A stretch of 64,000 nucleotides of DNA from Kaistella yonginensis (GTDB lineage: Bacteria > Bacteroidota > Bacteroidia > Flavobacteriales > Weeksellaceae), in NCBI RefSeq assembly GCF_030409525.1, contig NZ_JAUFQB010000007.1:86089-150088 (forward strand). The letters run 5' to 3'. Under the pieces are notes generated by a model. It was given only the letters and a program-made list of their open reading frames with translations. It was not told the DNA's origin and ran no database searches. A program made the translations under genes and the position numbers. This document shows, in pieces, positions 8,655-16,863 of this stretch (positions are counted from its first letter, which is position 1; each line of letters opens with the position of its first letter).

Positions 8655-9437
8655 TTATTTAATTTCGACCTCTTTCTCGATGGGGTAAAGATAAAGTTTG
8701 TTCTCTTTGATAACAAAATAAGTAGCAGAGTTTTTATCCACAATTTGTGAATTTTCAGCTGTAAAAATTGTTTTTAAAGTTTGTTGCTCGATTTTACGGA
8801 TGGTGCTTTTAGAAATAATAAGTATTTCATTATTTTCACGACGAAGTTTTCGGGCGTCCTGAGTTGCAAATTCTAAAATTTTCTCTGATTTAAAATTATA
8901 AACCAACAAGTGGTCATCATATAAAATATAAACCTTCTTTTCAAAAACCAAAAAATCTCTAATATTTTCAAAATTGATCTTCATCGTAAAAGAATGAACT
9001 GCGCGATCGTCTCGAAAATTATATTGGATTAAGCGTTTTGTGCTTTCATCCAACACCCAGGCTTGTTGTAAATCTTCAACATATGCAGCGCTGATAAAAC
9101 CAAATTTCTGTCGGAAATTGAGGGTTTGAATTTCGTTTAAATTTTGATCAAAAAACTTTAATTCTTGAGCATTTTCTGAGAACGAGGGAATATTTAAAGG
9201 ATTTTGTACGGATTGAATACGAAAGGGCAAGGTTAACATCAATTTCGCTTGCTGTTTGCCAAGCGAATCAAATTTTATAAAACTAAAATCTTTGTTTTGA
9301 TAGAGATAGATATTGCCGTAATCATCTACGAAAAGATCTTTAGAGGTTTCTAACCTAAAAGTATCAAACGTGAGTGTTTTCTGTGCAGCGAGTGAACAAA
9401 ATAAAAATAAGCAGATCGTTTTAGCAATGTTCAGCAT
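8655..9437 (-). CDS. Secreted protein with beta-propeller-like strands, function unknown
   Basis: This 260-residue protein has an N-terminal signal peptide (MLNIAKTICLFLFCSLAAQ). The body is made of short beta-strand blocks with aromatic and charged repeats (DLFVDDYGNIYLYQNKDF, QQAWVLDESTKRLIQYNF, KKVYILYDDHLLVYNF), as in a small beta-propeller or NHL-like fold. No catalytic motif is visible. The start is only 4 bp after the stop of the glutaminyl cyclase gene, so the two are translated from one message and may act together outside the cytoplasm. I do not recognise a named family. Confidence 0.7.
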   Translation of the reverse strand: MLNIAKTICLFLFCSLAAQKTLTFDTFRLETSKDLFVDDYGNIYLYQNKDFSFIKFDSLGKQQAKLMLTLPFRIQSVQNPLNIPSFSENAQELKFFDQNLNEIQTLNFRQKFGFISAAYVEDLQQAWVLDESTKRLIQYNFRDDRAVHSFTMKINFENIRDFLVFEKKVYILYDDHLLVYNFKSEKILEFATQDARKLRRENNEILIISKSTIRKIEQQTLKTIFTAENSQIVDKNSATYFVIKENKLYLYPIEKEVEIK

Positions 9438-9441
9438 TTAA

Positions 9442-10467
9442 TTATTTTACCGAAATCTCATAAATTTTAGACCATAGCTTCCCGGTAACCAACATATTAT
9501 CACCTTTGAAGGCGATGCCATTTAACACATCATTGGTTTCATCCTTGGTATTAATTTTTGCAATTTCAGTGAAATCAAATTTACCCACAACTTCACCATT
9601 CGCGGGATTAATTTTGAGAATAATTGGCTTCTGCCACACATTTGCATAAATAAATCCTTTGTGATATTCCAGCTCATTCAGTTGATCGAAAGCTTCTGTA
9701 TGACCTGCAACTGAAATATAACGAACCATTTTAGAAGGATCAGAAGAATTCAGGAAATAAATATTTTTGGTTCCGTCTGAGGCAATCAGATTTTTCCCAT
9801 CATAAGTTAAACCCCAACCCTCGCCCATCACGTTAGGATAAGGAAATTCGCTAACTAATTTTAAAGAATTTTTATCGTAAACAAATCCTATTTTATTTCG
9901 CCATGTTAATTGATAAATTTTGTCGCCAACAATTGCACAGCCTTCAGAAAACACATCATTTCCTTGTTTTGTTTCTGCAATCGGCGTGGTATTTCCTAAA
10001 GTATATTTCCAAATTCGGGATTCTCCCATTTGCCCGTCTGACTCATAAATGGTGTTGCCCTCCAATAGAAAACCTTGGGTAAAACTTTTGGAATCGTGCG
10101 GATATTCTTTAATGATTTCATAGGTTAAATTCGCTTCTGGATTTTTGGCAAAAACATTAATTGTAGCATCTTGGTTTAATACTTCACCTCCCTTTTTGGT
10201 AATGTTAAACGTAACAGGATTGTCGCCTAAAGTAAAGAATGCAGGATCGACCACGAGTTTCGAGGTTTCCTTGTCACCGAAACTAATGGAAATGGATTCT
10301 GCATTTTCAGTAACTTCTTTTGGCAGCTCCAGTACATCACCAAAATGATATCCTTTGCTTTCCATCGAAAGGTTATAGTCATTTAAAGTGTTGAGTATTT
10401 CTTTATCTTTATTACAAGAACTAAGAAAAACAAGGGCAAAAACGGTGCAGAGCAGTCTAATTTTCAT
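9442..10467 (-). CDS. Glutaminyl-peptide cyclotransferase (beta-propeller type), lipoprotein
   Basis: I place the start at ATG 10467 (MKIRLLCTVFALVFLSSC), giving a clean lipoprotein signal; a 6-residue longer TTG-started frame overlaps a promoter box. After a linker and an Ig-like segment, the C-terminal 240 residues match the plant/bacterial glutamine cyclotransferase family: FTQGFLLEGNTIYESDGQMGESRIWKY, FSEGCAIVGDKIYQLTWRN, MGEGWGLTYDGKNLIASDGT, LNELEYHKGFIYANVWQ and DVLNGIAFKG. The enzyme converts N-terminal glutamine to pyroglutamate, probably on exported proteins. It is the first gene of a two-gene operon with a propeller-like partner. Confidence 0.9.
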   Translation of the reverse strand: MKIRLLCTVFALVFLSSCNKDKEILNTLNDYNLSMESKGYHFGDVLELPKEVTENAESISISFGDKETSKLVVDPAFFTLGDNPVTFNITKKGGEVLNQDATINVFAKNPEANLTYEIIKEYPHDSKSFTQGFLLEGNTIYESDGQMGESRIWKYTLGNTTPIAETKQGNDVFSEGCAIVGDKIYQLTWRNKIGFVYDKNSLKLVSEFPYPNVMGEGWGLTYDGKNLIASDGTKNIYFLNSSDPSKMVRYISVAGHTEAFDQLNELEYHKGFIYANVWQKPIILKINPANGEVVGKFDFTEIAKINTKDETNDVLNGIAFKGDNMLVTGKLWSKIYEISVK

Positions 10468-10482
10468 TAAATAAAATTTTTT

Positions 10483-10490
10483 CAAAAATA
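10483..10490 (-). promoter_or_regulatory. -7 promoter box for the glutaminyl cyclase operon
   Basis: The minus strand reads TATTTTTG, a TAnnTTTG match, ending 15 bp before the chosen ATG at 10467. It supports that start over the upstream TTG, which falls inside the box. No -33 match at the usual spacing was found. Confidence 0.5.
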
Positions 10491-10555
10491 CTGAAATTTA
10501 ATAACACCTAGCGAGCGAATTATGAAATGAAAAAATTATCCAACAAAATAATAAT

Positions 10556-10563
10556 TATATTTG
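10556..10563 (+). promoter_or_regulatory. -7 promoter box for the M1 peptidase gene
   Basis: TATATTTG matches TAnnTTTG and ends 19 bp before the ATG at 10583. It is divergent from the glutaminyl cyclase promoter about 70 bp away. Confidence 0.5.
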
Positions 10564-10582
10564 TTTTCTTATTGATTTTAAA

Positions 10583-12193
10583 ATGAAAAAAACACTTGCT
10601 CTACTTACTTTCGTTTCGGGACTTATATCTGCTCAAGAATTTACGAAACAAGATACCTTGAAAGGTTCTAATACCGAATTTCGAAATTTCTGGGATGTAA
10701 AGAAGTATGAAATTACAGTGGAACCCAAATTTGTAGACCAATCGGTTTCTGGACAAAACAAAATTACATTTGAAATTACAAAAGATGTAACCAACCCGGT
10801 ATTTCAAATTGATCTGCAGCAACCCATGAATTATAAAATTATTGCTACTGATGAGAAACTATGTGCTTCCAGAAGAGAAGGTGATTTTATCTTCATTGAA
10901 ACGAAAAAAGCCTACAAAAAAGGAGAAATTCACACCTTTACCCTTCAATTTTTTGGGCATCCAATTGTAGCTAAGAATGCGCCGTGGGACGGTGGTTGGG
11001 TTTTCAAAAAAGATGATATGGGAAATCCCTGGATGTCAGTTGCTCAAGAAGGAATTGGCACTTCGGTTTGGTTGCCTACAAAAGATTTGTGGAGTGACGA
11101 GCCGGATCATGGGATGATTATGAAAATTATTACTCCTAAAGATTTGGTCGGTGTTGGAAATGGTAAATTGATTGCAAAAACCACGGAAAAAGACAAAAGC
11201 ACCTACACTTGGGAGGTAAAGAATCCTATTAACCTGTACTCTATTGTGCCTAATGTTGGGAAATATGTAAATTTTAAAGAAACCTATTCAGGTGAGAAAG
11301 GACCGCTTGATTTAGATTATTGGGTCTTAGATTATAATTTAGATAAAGCCAAAAAGCAATTTCAACAAGTAAAACCCATGATGAAAGCTTTTGAATATTG
11401 GTTTGGTCCTTATCCTTTTTATGAAGATTCCTATAAATTGGTAGAAAGTCCTTATCTTGGAATGGAACATCAAAGTTCGGTTGCTTACGGAAATAATTAT
11501 GAAAATGGGTATTTGGGTCGTGATTTATCTGGAACAGGTGTCGGTTTAAATTGGGATTTCATCATCGTACATGAAAGTGGGCATGAATGGTTTGCCAACA
11601 ACATCACCGCCAAAGACAAAGCGGATATGTGGATTCACGAAGGATTTACCAACTATTCTGAAACATTATTTGTAGAACAGTATATGGATAAAGTGTCGGC
11701 GGAAAAATACGTAGTTGGGATCCGAAGAAACATTGCCAATGACAAACCGATTATCGGGCCTTATGGCTTAGGGAAATCAGGGAGCAGCGATATGTATTAT
11801 AAAGGTTCAAATATGATTCATACTATTCGACAGGTCATCAATAATGATGAAAAGTTCAGACAAATATTGCGAGGCCTGAACGCTGATTTTTACCATCAAA
11901 CAGTGACTACAAAACAGGTTGAAGATTATATTTCTGAAAAATCTGGCATTGATTTCTCTACGGTTTTTGATCAATATTTAAGAACCACACCAATTCCAAC
12001 TTTAGAATATTCACAGAACGGAAATGAACTCAAATACCGATATACGAACACGGTAAAAAATTTAAAATTACCAATTAGAATTAATGATAATCAAGAGATT
12101 AGTCCCACCCAGAATTGGCAAACCATAAAATTATCTGCTGCTGGTCTGGTTCGATTTGACTCCAATTATTATATTAATTATTCGGCAAAGTAA
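10583..12193 (+). CDS. M1 family zinc metallopeptidase (aminopeptidase N-like), secreted
   Basis: This 536-residue protein has a signal peptide (MKKTLALLTFVSGLISAQE), so it acts in the periplasm or outside. The N-terminal half is the M1 beta-sandwich. The gluzincin site reads HESGHEW with the third zinc ligand Glu in WIHEGFTNYSE, 18 residues on. The exopeptidase loop GAMEN appears as LGMEHQSS, so the usual Asn is His. A downstream Tyr suits the transition-state tyrosine. It is shorter than E. coli PepN and similar to the compact M1 peptidases common in Flavobacteriia. It is divergent from the glutaminyl cyclase operon. Confidence 0.92.
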   Translation: MKKTLALLTFVSGLISAQEFTKQDTLKGSNTEFRNFWDVKKYEITVEPKFVDQSVSGQNKITFEITKDVTNPVFQIDLQQPMNYKIIATDEKLCASRREGDFIFIETKKAYKKGEIHTFTLQFFGHPIVAKNAPWDGGWVFKKDDMGNPWMSVAQEGIGTSVWLPTKDLWSDEPDHGMIMKIITPKDLVGVGNGKLIAKTTEKDKSTYTWEVKNPINLYSIVPNVGKYVNFKETYSGEKGPLDLDYWVLDYNLDKAKKQFQQVKPMMKAFEYWFGPYPFYEDSYKLVESPYLGMEHQSSVAYGNNYENGYLGRDLSGTGVGLNWDFIIVHESGHEWFANNITAKDKADMWIHEGFTNYSETLFVEQYMDKVSAEKYVVGIRRNIANDKPIIGPYGLGKSGSSDMYYKGSNMIHTIRQVINNDEKFRQILRGLNADFYHQTVTTKQVEDYISEKSGIDFSTVFDQYLRTTPIPTLEYSQNGNELKYRYTNTVKNLKLPIRINDNQEISPTQNWQTIKLSAAGLVRFDSNYYINYSAK

Positions 12194-12230
12194 TAACTTT
12201 AAAAGATAACTTACCGACGTAAATACCACA

Positions 12231-12263
12231 AAAAATGCCGCTCTTTTTATGAACGGCAATTTT
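12231..12263. terminator. Probable bidirectional terminator between convergent genes
   Basis: A-rich sequence then TGCCG, a short loop, CGGCA and TTTTC lie between the convergent M1 peptidase gene and the secreted protein at 12282. The perfect core is 5 bp and is flanked by A and T runs on both sides, suiting termination in either direction. Confidence 0.5.
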
Positions 12264-12281
12264 CTTTCTCTTTTAAGATTT

Positions 12282-13220
12282 TTAATTGTTACAATATAAA
12301 ATATCTGAAACTTTCAGCCGCTGACTTCCTGTATTTGCAGGCACCGCAACATCATCAGAAGGGATATAATTAACAAAATTTAGAGAACTTGGGACGTAAA
12401 TCCGCACCGTCATTTGCTTGTAACCATGAGGTTGATAAGAAGTCCAGTATCCTTTGGGGTGCAAACCCCAGCTTCCGTATGAAATTTCAGATGTTACCGG
12501 ATTTACGCCGCCAAGTAAGGCCAATCGCTCCAATTCTGCATAACTGGATGAAGAGGAGCTGAAGAAATTTCTAATTTTATTTTCCGCTTCTAATACCGTT
12601 TGCACAGCAGGTGGCAAATTTCTTTTGGCTTTAGACATCACACTTGGCGGAACGAAGTCTAAACCCATTTTAGATAATGAAAGCAATTCGTTTTTACTTA
12701 AAAGGCGGGTGGCTGCCAACTGCATATCTGGGCTCATATTTTTAAAACTAGATTTTGCGATAATTCCCCAAACTAATGCCTGCACGGTTTGTTGCGGAAT
12801 ATCTTGATTGGTGTACCAATTTTTAATTAGTGAACTGATGAGGTCTTTTTTCTGACCTTTCAATGGTGCATACAAATAACCGTCTCCTTTGCTTGGTGCA
12901 TACGTTCCGGCATGCATACAAAAGCTTTTCAGTTCTATGGTATAAAATCCAGGTTTTAAAGCATATCCATCCGTGGCAGAAAAAGTGGCATTGCACAGAT
13001 TGGTATATTTTTCATTGACCCCAAAGTCGGGATTTTTAACATCGACTTTATTGCAATCTTTAAAATTAGTGGTAATCGCTTCCGTAGTTATTGCGTCTAT
13101 TACTTTGTCTCCTACCAGATGAGTGGCTTTATCTTTTACCTTGTCTTTTAATAAATCGAAAATTTGAGAATTAGCGAAAAATGAACTTAAAAGGAAAAAA
13201 AGAAGTATAAACTTTTTCAT
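12282..13220 (-). CDS. Secreted protein of unknown function
   Basis: This 312-residue protein has a clear Sec signal peptide (MKKFILLFFLLSSFFANSQ). Notable blocks are a cysteine-containing CMHAGTYAPSKGDGYLYAPL around residues 103-122, an Ile/Gln/Trp stretch (IPQQTVQALVWGIIAKSSF), a run of serines near residues 217-221, and a C-terminal beta-rich part with one cysteine before the end. The four or five cysteines of the mature chain could form disulfides. I do not recognise a named family and no catalytic motif is obvious. It is monocistronic, between a convergent M1 peptidase and a histidine kinase. Confidence 0.7.
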   Translation of the reverse strand: MKKFILLFFLLSSFFANSQIFDLLKDKVKDKATHLVGDKVIDAITTEAITTNFKDCNKVDVKNPDFGVNEKYTNLCNATFSATDGYALKPGFYTIELKSFCMHAGTYAPSKGDGYLYAPLKGQKKDLISSLIKNWYTNQDIPQQTVQALVWGIIAKSSFKNMSPDMQLAATRLLSKNELLSLSKMGLDFVPPSVMSKAKRNLPPAVQTVLEAENKIRNFFSSSSSSYAELERLALLGGVNPVTSEISYGSWGLHPKGYWTSYQPHGYKQMTVRIYVPSSLNFVNYIPSDDVAVPANTGSQRLKVSDILYCNN

Positions 13221-13325
13221 AATTAATTCGTTTTAATATACTTAGCTACGAAATTATGTAAATTAATCAGAAAAAACCACCGTCTTTTAACCCTATTTTT
13301 AAAAAAATAAAAATCTTATGGAGCC

Positions 13326-14492
13326 CTAAGAATTTTTCATGGTAATTCTAAAAGTGGTTCCTACCCCAATTTCAGTATGTGCTATTTTTATATCGCCTCG
13401 ATGGTATTCTTTAACCACTCTTTTTGCTAGCGACAAGCCCAATCCCCAACCTCTTTTCTTTGTAGAATAACCTGCTTTAAAAGCATTTCCTGCCTGACTT
13501 CGGGACATTCCCGAGCCGGAATCTTTGAAATCAATGACGATATTTTTGTTTTTTTCGTAGAGTTCTATTTCAAGCCTGCCCTCGCCTTTCATAGAATCAA
13601 CCGCATTTTTTACGATATTTTCTATTACCCAACTTAGCAGGATTCTGCTGTGCGGAATGAGCAATTGCTCTTTGGGTAAGATGAGCATAAAATTGACCTT
13701 TTTCGAAATTCTGGATTTCAAATAGTCGTAATTTTGTTGTATTGTTTCATTAATATTAAGATCATTCAATTCCGGAACAGATCCAATTTTAGAAAATCGT
13801 TCAGAAATTGTTTTAAGTCGATTAATATCATTTTCAATTTCTTTTACCCCGTCGCTATTTTCATTTTCCATCCTTAGAATCTCGATCCATCCAATCATCG
13901 AAGATAGTGGTGTTCCGATTTGATGGGCTGTTTCTTTCGCCAGACCAGCCCACACGTAGCCTTCATCTGTTTTTTTAATGGTTCTAAGAAACCAAAATGA
14001 AAAGAAAATATACGCCAAAATAAGACTGCCTAAAATGTAAGGAGAATACCTTAAATTATTCAATAAATCCGAGTTGGTATAGTAAACATATTGGTTATTT
14101 CCATCGGGCATTTGCAATTCAATAGGTTTATAGGATCCCGCCATTTTATTGACTAAATCTTGCATTTTCTTGGGATTATTTTGAATGGTTTCCGGTATAT
14201 TTCTTTGGAAGTCTAACCCTAGTGGCTTTTTATTCTTGTCGGTTACAATAACGGGAATGGTATTGTTTGATTCATTGATTCGTAAAATCAAATCTAAAGT
14301 CATCGGATCTTCGATGATTTCGTTTTGCTGATATTTTATAGTCGTCGCAAAAAGTTCAATCCTTTTAATTTCCTCTTTACGCAAATAATCGATTAGAATC
14401 ACCGAGGCAACCACGACTCCAGCAATTGCAGAGGTGAGCAAGATATAGATAATCCAATTGTTAAGTTTTGAAAAAATTCCTCTTTTCTTCAT
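13326..14492 (-). CDS. Membrane sensor histidine kinase
   Basis: I use ATG 14492 (388 residues); a TTG five codons upstream abuts the previous stop. Two membrane segments (about residues 9-35 and 145-170) bracket a roughly 110-residue periplasmic sensor region. No HAMP is recognisable. The HisKA motif ETAHQIGTPLSSMIGW carries the phospho-acceptor His near residue 190. An HATPase domain follows, with the N-box IENIVKNAVDSM, the G1 box DSGSGM and GWGLGLSLAKR. No response regulator is adjacent. It starts 15 bp after the PBP4-type carboxypeptidase gene on the same strand, so the two are probably co-transcribed. Confidence 0.9.
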   Translation of the reverse strand: MKKRGIFSKLNNWIIYILLTSAIAGVVVASVILIDYLRKEEIKRIELFATTIKYQQNEIIEDPMTLDLILRINESNNTIPVIVTDKNKKPLGLDFQRNIPETIQNNPKKMQDLVNKMAGSYKPIELQMPDGNNQYVYYTNSDLLNNLRYSPYILGSLILAYIFFSFWFLRTIKKTDEGYVWAGLAKETAHQIGTPLSSMIGWIEILRMENENSDGVKEIENDINRLKTISERFSKIGSVPELNDLNINETIQQNYDYLKSRISKKVNFMLILPKEQLLIPHSRILLSWVIENIVKNAVDSMKGEGRLEIELYEKNKNIVIDFKDSGSGMSRSQAGNAFKAGYSTKKRGWGLGLSLAKRVVKEYHRGDIKIAHTEIGVGTTFRITMKNS

Positions 14493-14507
14493 CGTACGAA
14501 AATACAA

Positions 14508-15881
14508 CTATTTTAAAATGTTCAGCACTTGGTAAAGTGCATCACTGATATTACCGCCTTGGTAATTATTAACAATGATGGCAAAAACATATTTTTTTCC
14601 ATTTTTCGCGCTATGGTAGCCTGCAAAAGATTTGGTATCTTTCATGGTTCCACTTTTCATTTTCATACCATTTCCTTGGGTGGGGAAACCCTCAAAAAAT
14701 TCATTAAACCACGGTTGCTTTTTACTCCACAACAGTGCCTGGACTTCTGCTTTGGCGGAAACATAATTTTGGGGAGAAAGTCCGCTTCCATCAGCAAAGT
14801 TGATCATCGAAGAATGAATTCCTTTGCCTTTCCAAAATTCTTTTAAATAAGAAATACCGGCTTCAAAACTCCCTTCATTTTTCTTTTCTTTACCCAAGGT
14901 TTTAATTAAAGTTTCTCCATAAAAATTCACGCTTTTTCGCATAAACCAAAAGATTATTTTATCCAAAGTCGGCGATTTATACTCCAATAAAAGATTATTT
15001 TTCGGAATGATTAATTTATTTTCACCCGCGATTTTTTGCTGTGACGTAGAGGTTATTTTCCCCTGGAATTCGATGCCCGATTCTTCCAACCACTTTTGAA
15101 TTTCCACTCCCAAAGTTAACGGTGGATTTGGTGTAGAACCCGAAACAGTTATCGATTTGGCTGGCAATTTTCCGTTAATATAGGCGACCTCAGAATGGGG
15201 TGAAGTAAAAATAAGGCTTTGATCAGCGCTTCCGCCCGTTGTAACCTCATTCACCCATCTTACCTGTGGTAATTCTACATTTACTTTTTTAATTTCGCCA
15301 CCAACCAGTTGCATATCGAACTGATTTTCGCGCCAGTTTACGCCCCAAACTCCGGCTCCGTAATAGTTCCCGAGATCATTCCAAGGCCATCCTCCGGGAA
15401 TGGTTTGAAAATCAAAATAAGAATCATCGATAATTAAGTCGCCATTGATGGTAGAAATTCCTTTTTCTTTTAAAGACTGAATTAATTTCTGTTTAAAGTT
15501 TTCAGGTTTATAGCCGTCATATCGCCAACTTCCCAAAGTGGGATCACCGGTCGAGGTTATATACAGATTACCCGATAAAGAACCAGAAGATAAAGTGCCG
15601 GAATAATAGGCGGAAGTCACATATTGATAGTCCTTACCTAATGTTTCTAAAGCTGCGGCAGCAGAAAAAATCTTTTGCGTAGAAGCACTAGAAAGACCTT
15701 TGTTGCCATTCATTTCATAGATGAGGTTGCCATTTTCATCCGCGACATAAATCGATAAATTTGCAGCGTAGGCAGGTGCAGAGCTTAACAGTTTCTTGGT
15801 CGTACTCTCTAAATTTTGGGCAATATTTTGGGTGAAATAAGTTTGCGATATAAGCAGTATAAATGGAATTAATTTCATCAT
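14508..15881 (-). CDS. dacB: D-alanyl-D-alanine carboxypeptidase/endopeptidase, PBP4 (S13) family
   Basis: This 457-residue protein has a signal peptide and the three penicillin-binding motifs in order: SxxK as STQK (Ser67-Lys70 in LSSASTQKIFSAA), SxN as SPQN in DGSGLSPQNYVS, and KTG represented by KSG in MKMKSGTMKD. The large insert between SxxK and SxN typical of S13 enzymes is present (TSTGDPTLGSWRYDGY, LIIDDSYFDF, GAGVWGVNWREN). It would trim or hydrolyse peptidoglycan peptides in the periplasm. KSG in place of KTG is a common family variant. It is the first gene of a pair with a histidine kinase. Confidence 0.92.
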   Translation of the reverse strand: MMKLIPFILLISQTYFTQNIAQNLESTTKKLLSSAPAYAANLSIYVADENGNLIYEMNGNKGLSSASTQKIFSAAAALETLGKDYQYVTSAYYSGTLSSGSLSGNLYITSTGDPTLGSWRYDGYKPENFKQKLIQSLKEKGISTINGDLIIDDSYFDFQTIPGGWPWNDLGNYYGAGVWGVNWRENQFDMQLVGGEIKKVNVELPQVRWVNEVTTGGSADQSLIFTSPHSEVAYINGKLPAKSITVSGSTPNPPLTLGVEIQKWLEESGIEFQGKITSTSQQKIAGENKLIIPKNNLLLEYKSPTLDKIIFWFMRKSVNFYGETLIKTLGKEKKNEGSFEAGISYLKEFWKGKGIHSSMINFADGSGLSPQNYVSAKAEVQALLWSKKQPWFNEFFEGFPTQGNGMKMKSGTMKDTKSFAGYHSAKNGKKYVFAIIVNNYQGGNISDALYQVLNILK

Positions 15882-16046
15882 AAGAATATTTTGATTTCAA
15901 ATATAAAGAAATATAATTTTTTATGGGGTAAAATAAAGAACATTAGAAGATTGCTATTTTAATGAATAGACAATAAGAATGAATTTCGCTTGCATATTTG
16001 ACAAAATTTTCGTAAACTTTGTATTATAAATTTAAAATAATTAACC

Positions 16047-16493
16047 ATGGCATCAATAATCACTGGCTTATTTCAAAGCCAAAATCAGTCTAGCACGATT
16101 GGCCAAGACTTAGAAAATGCAGGTATTCTAAATGAAGATTACATCTTATACATGCATGATGAAAAAATTAATAAGGATATAAAAACCTCGGTTTGGCAGT
16201 CTTTTTTTAAAGATAAAACCCAACTAGAAGATGATAGTTTAGTGGTTAGCGTAAAAGTTAAAGATCCTGGTGAAATTGAAAAAATTAAAGAGGTATTCTC
16301 CAAAAACAAATGTATTCATCAAAATTATTTTGAAAATATAAAATTTCGCGCCTCACAATCATTGGAATATTTAAAAAAAATAGTTGCCCTGCGTGCCAGA
16401 GCTGAGATTTATAATTCACCTGGCATTAATTACCGCGGCCAATCGACCGGCATTAATTCCGAGGTTACCTTTGGTAATTCTAAGCCAGAGTAA
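16047..16493 (+). CDS. Hypothetical protein with a stress-protein-like N-terminal region
   Basis: This 148-residue soluble protein has no signal peptide. Residues 5-55 (a glycine then QSQNQSSTIGQDLENAGILN and EDYILYMHDE) resemble the beta-alpha-beta start of general-stress YflT-type domains, in which a residue pair is counted by an AxxAIxxL helix; the similarity is weak. The middle holds VVSVKVKDPGEIEKIKEVF, fitting a ferredoxin-like fold, and the C-terminal 30 residues are polar and probably disordered. It stands alone with 160 bp upstream and 370 bp downstream free of genes. I do not assign a function. Confidence 0.6.
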   Translation: MASIITGLFQSQNQSSTIGQDLENAGILNEDYILYMHDEKINKDIKTSVWQSFFKDKTQLEDDSLVVSVKVKDPGEIEKIKEVFSKNKCIHQNYFENIKFRASQSLEYLKKIVALRARAEIYNSPGINYRGQSTGINSEVTFGNSKPE

Positions 16494-16863
16494 TAATTCC
16501 GTTTCAACTTTCAGGAAAGGTTTTTTAGAATAATTTTCTAATTAAAATTCATTTTTTTGAGAGGATTAATTCTCTTCGATTTGTTTCGTCGTTTTTTGCC
16601 ATTGGAAACGAAAGGTTCACTATTTAACATTTTAATCGTACAAAACATATAGTTTTTAAACTTTAAGATTTAAATTGATCCTCGAAACCGTCTGCTGGAA
16701 AACCGTTAAAACGGAAAGTTTATTAAATTAACAACTTTATTATTAGTTCTTAAAATAATAATCCCAGCTGCAAAAACTCTAAGTTATTCCTTATATTTTT
16801 TTTGTTTTATCCCCAATATTGCACTTTTTTTTCATATTTTCGTGTCCTAATTGGCTTACACAA
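16494..16863. other. Gene-free stretch before the stringent-response gene
   Basis: AT-rich, with no plausible open frame. It holds a small palindrome, CCGTT-AA-AACGG (around 16702-16713), and AAAGTT/AACTTT arms near 16715-16738. A frame extending the downstream gene to TTG 16819 is possible, but ATG 16864 fits the family start. No convincing TAnnTTTG box with a spaced -33 was found. Confidence 0.5.
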
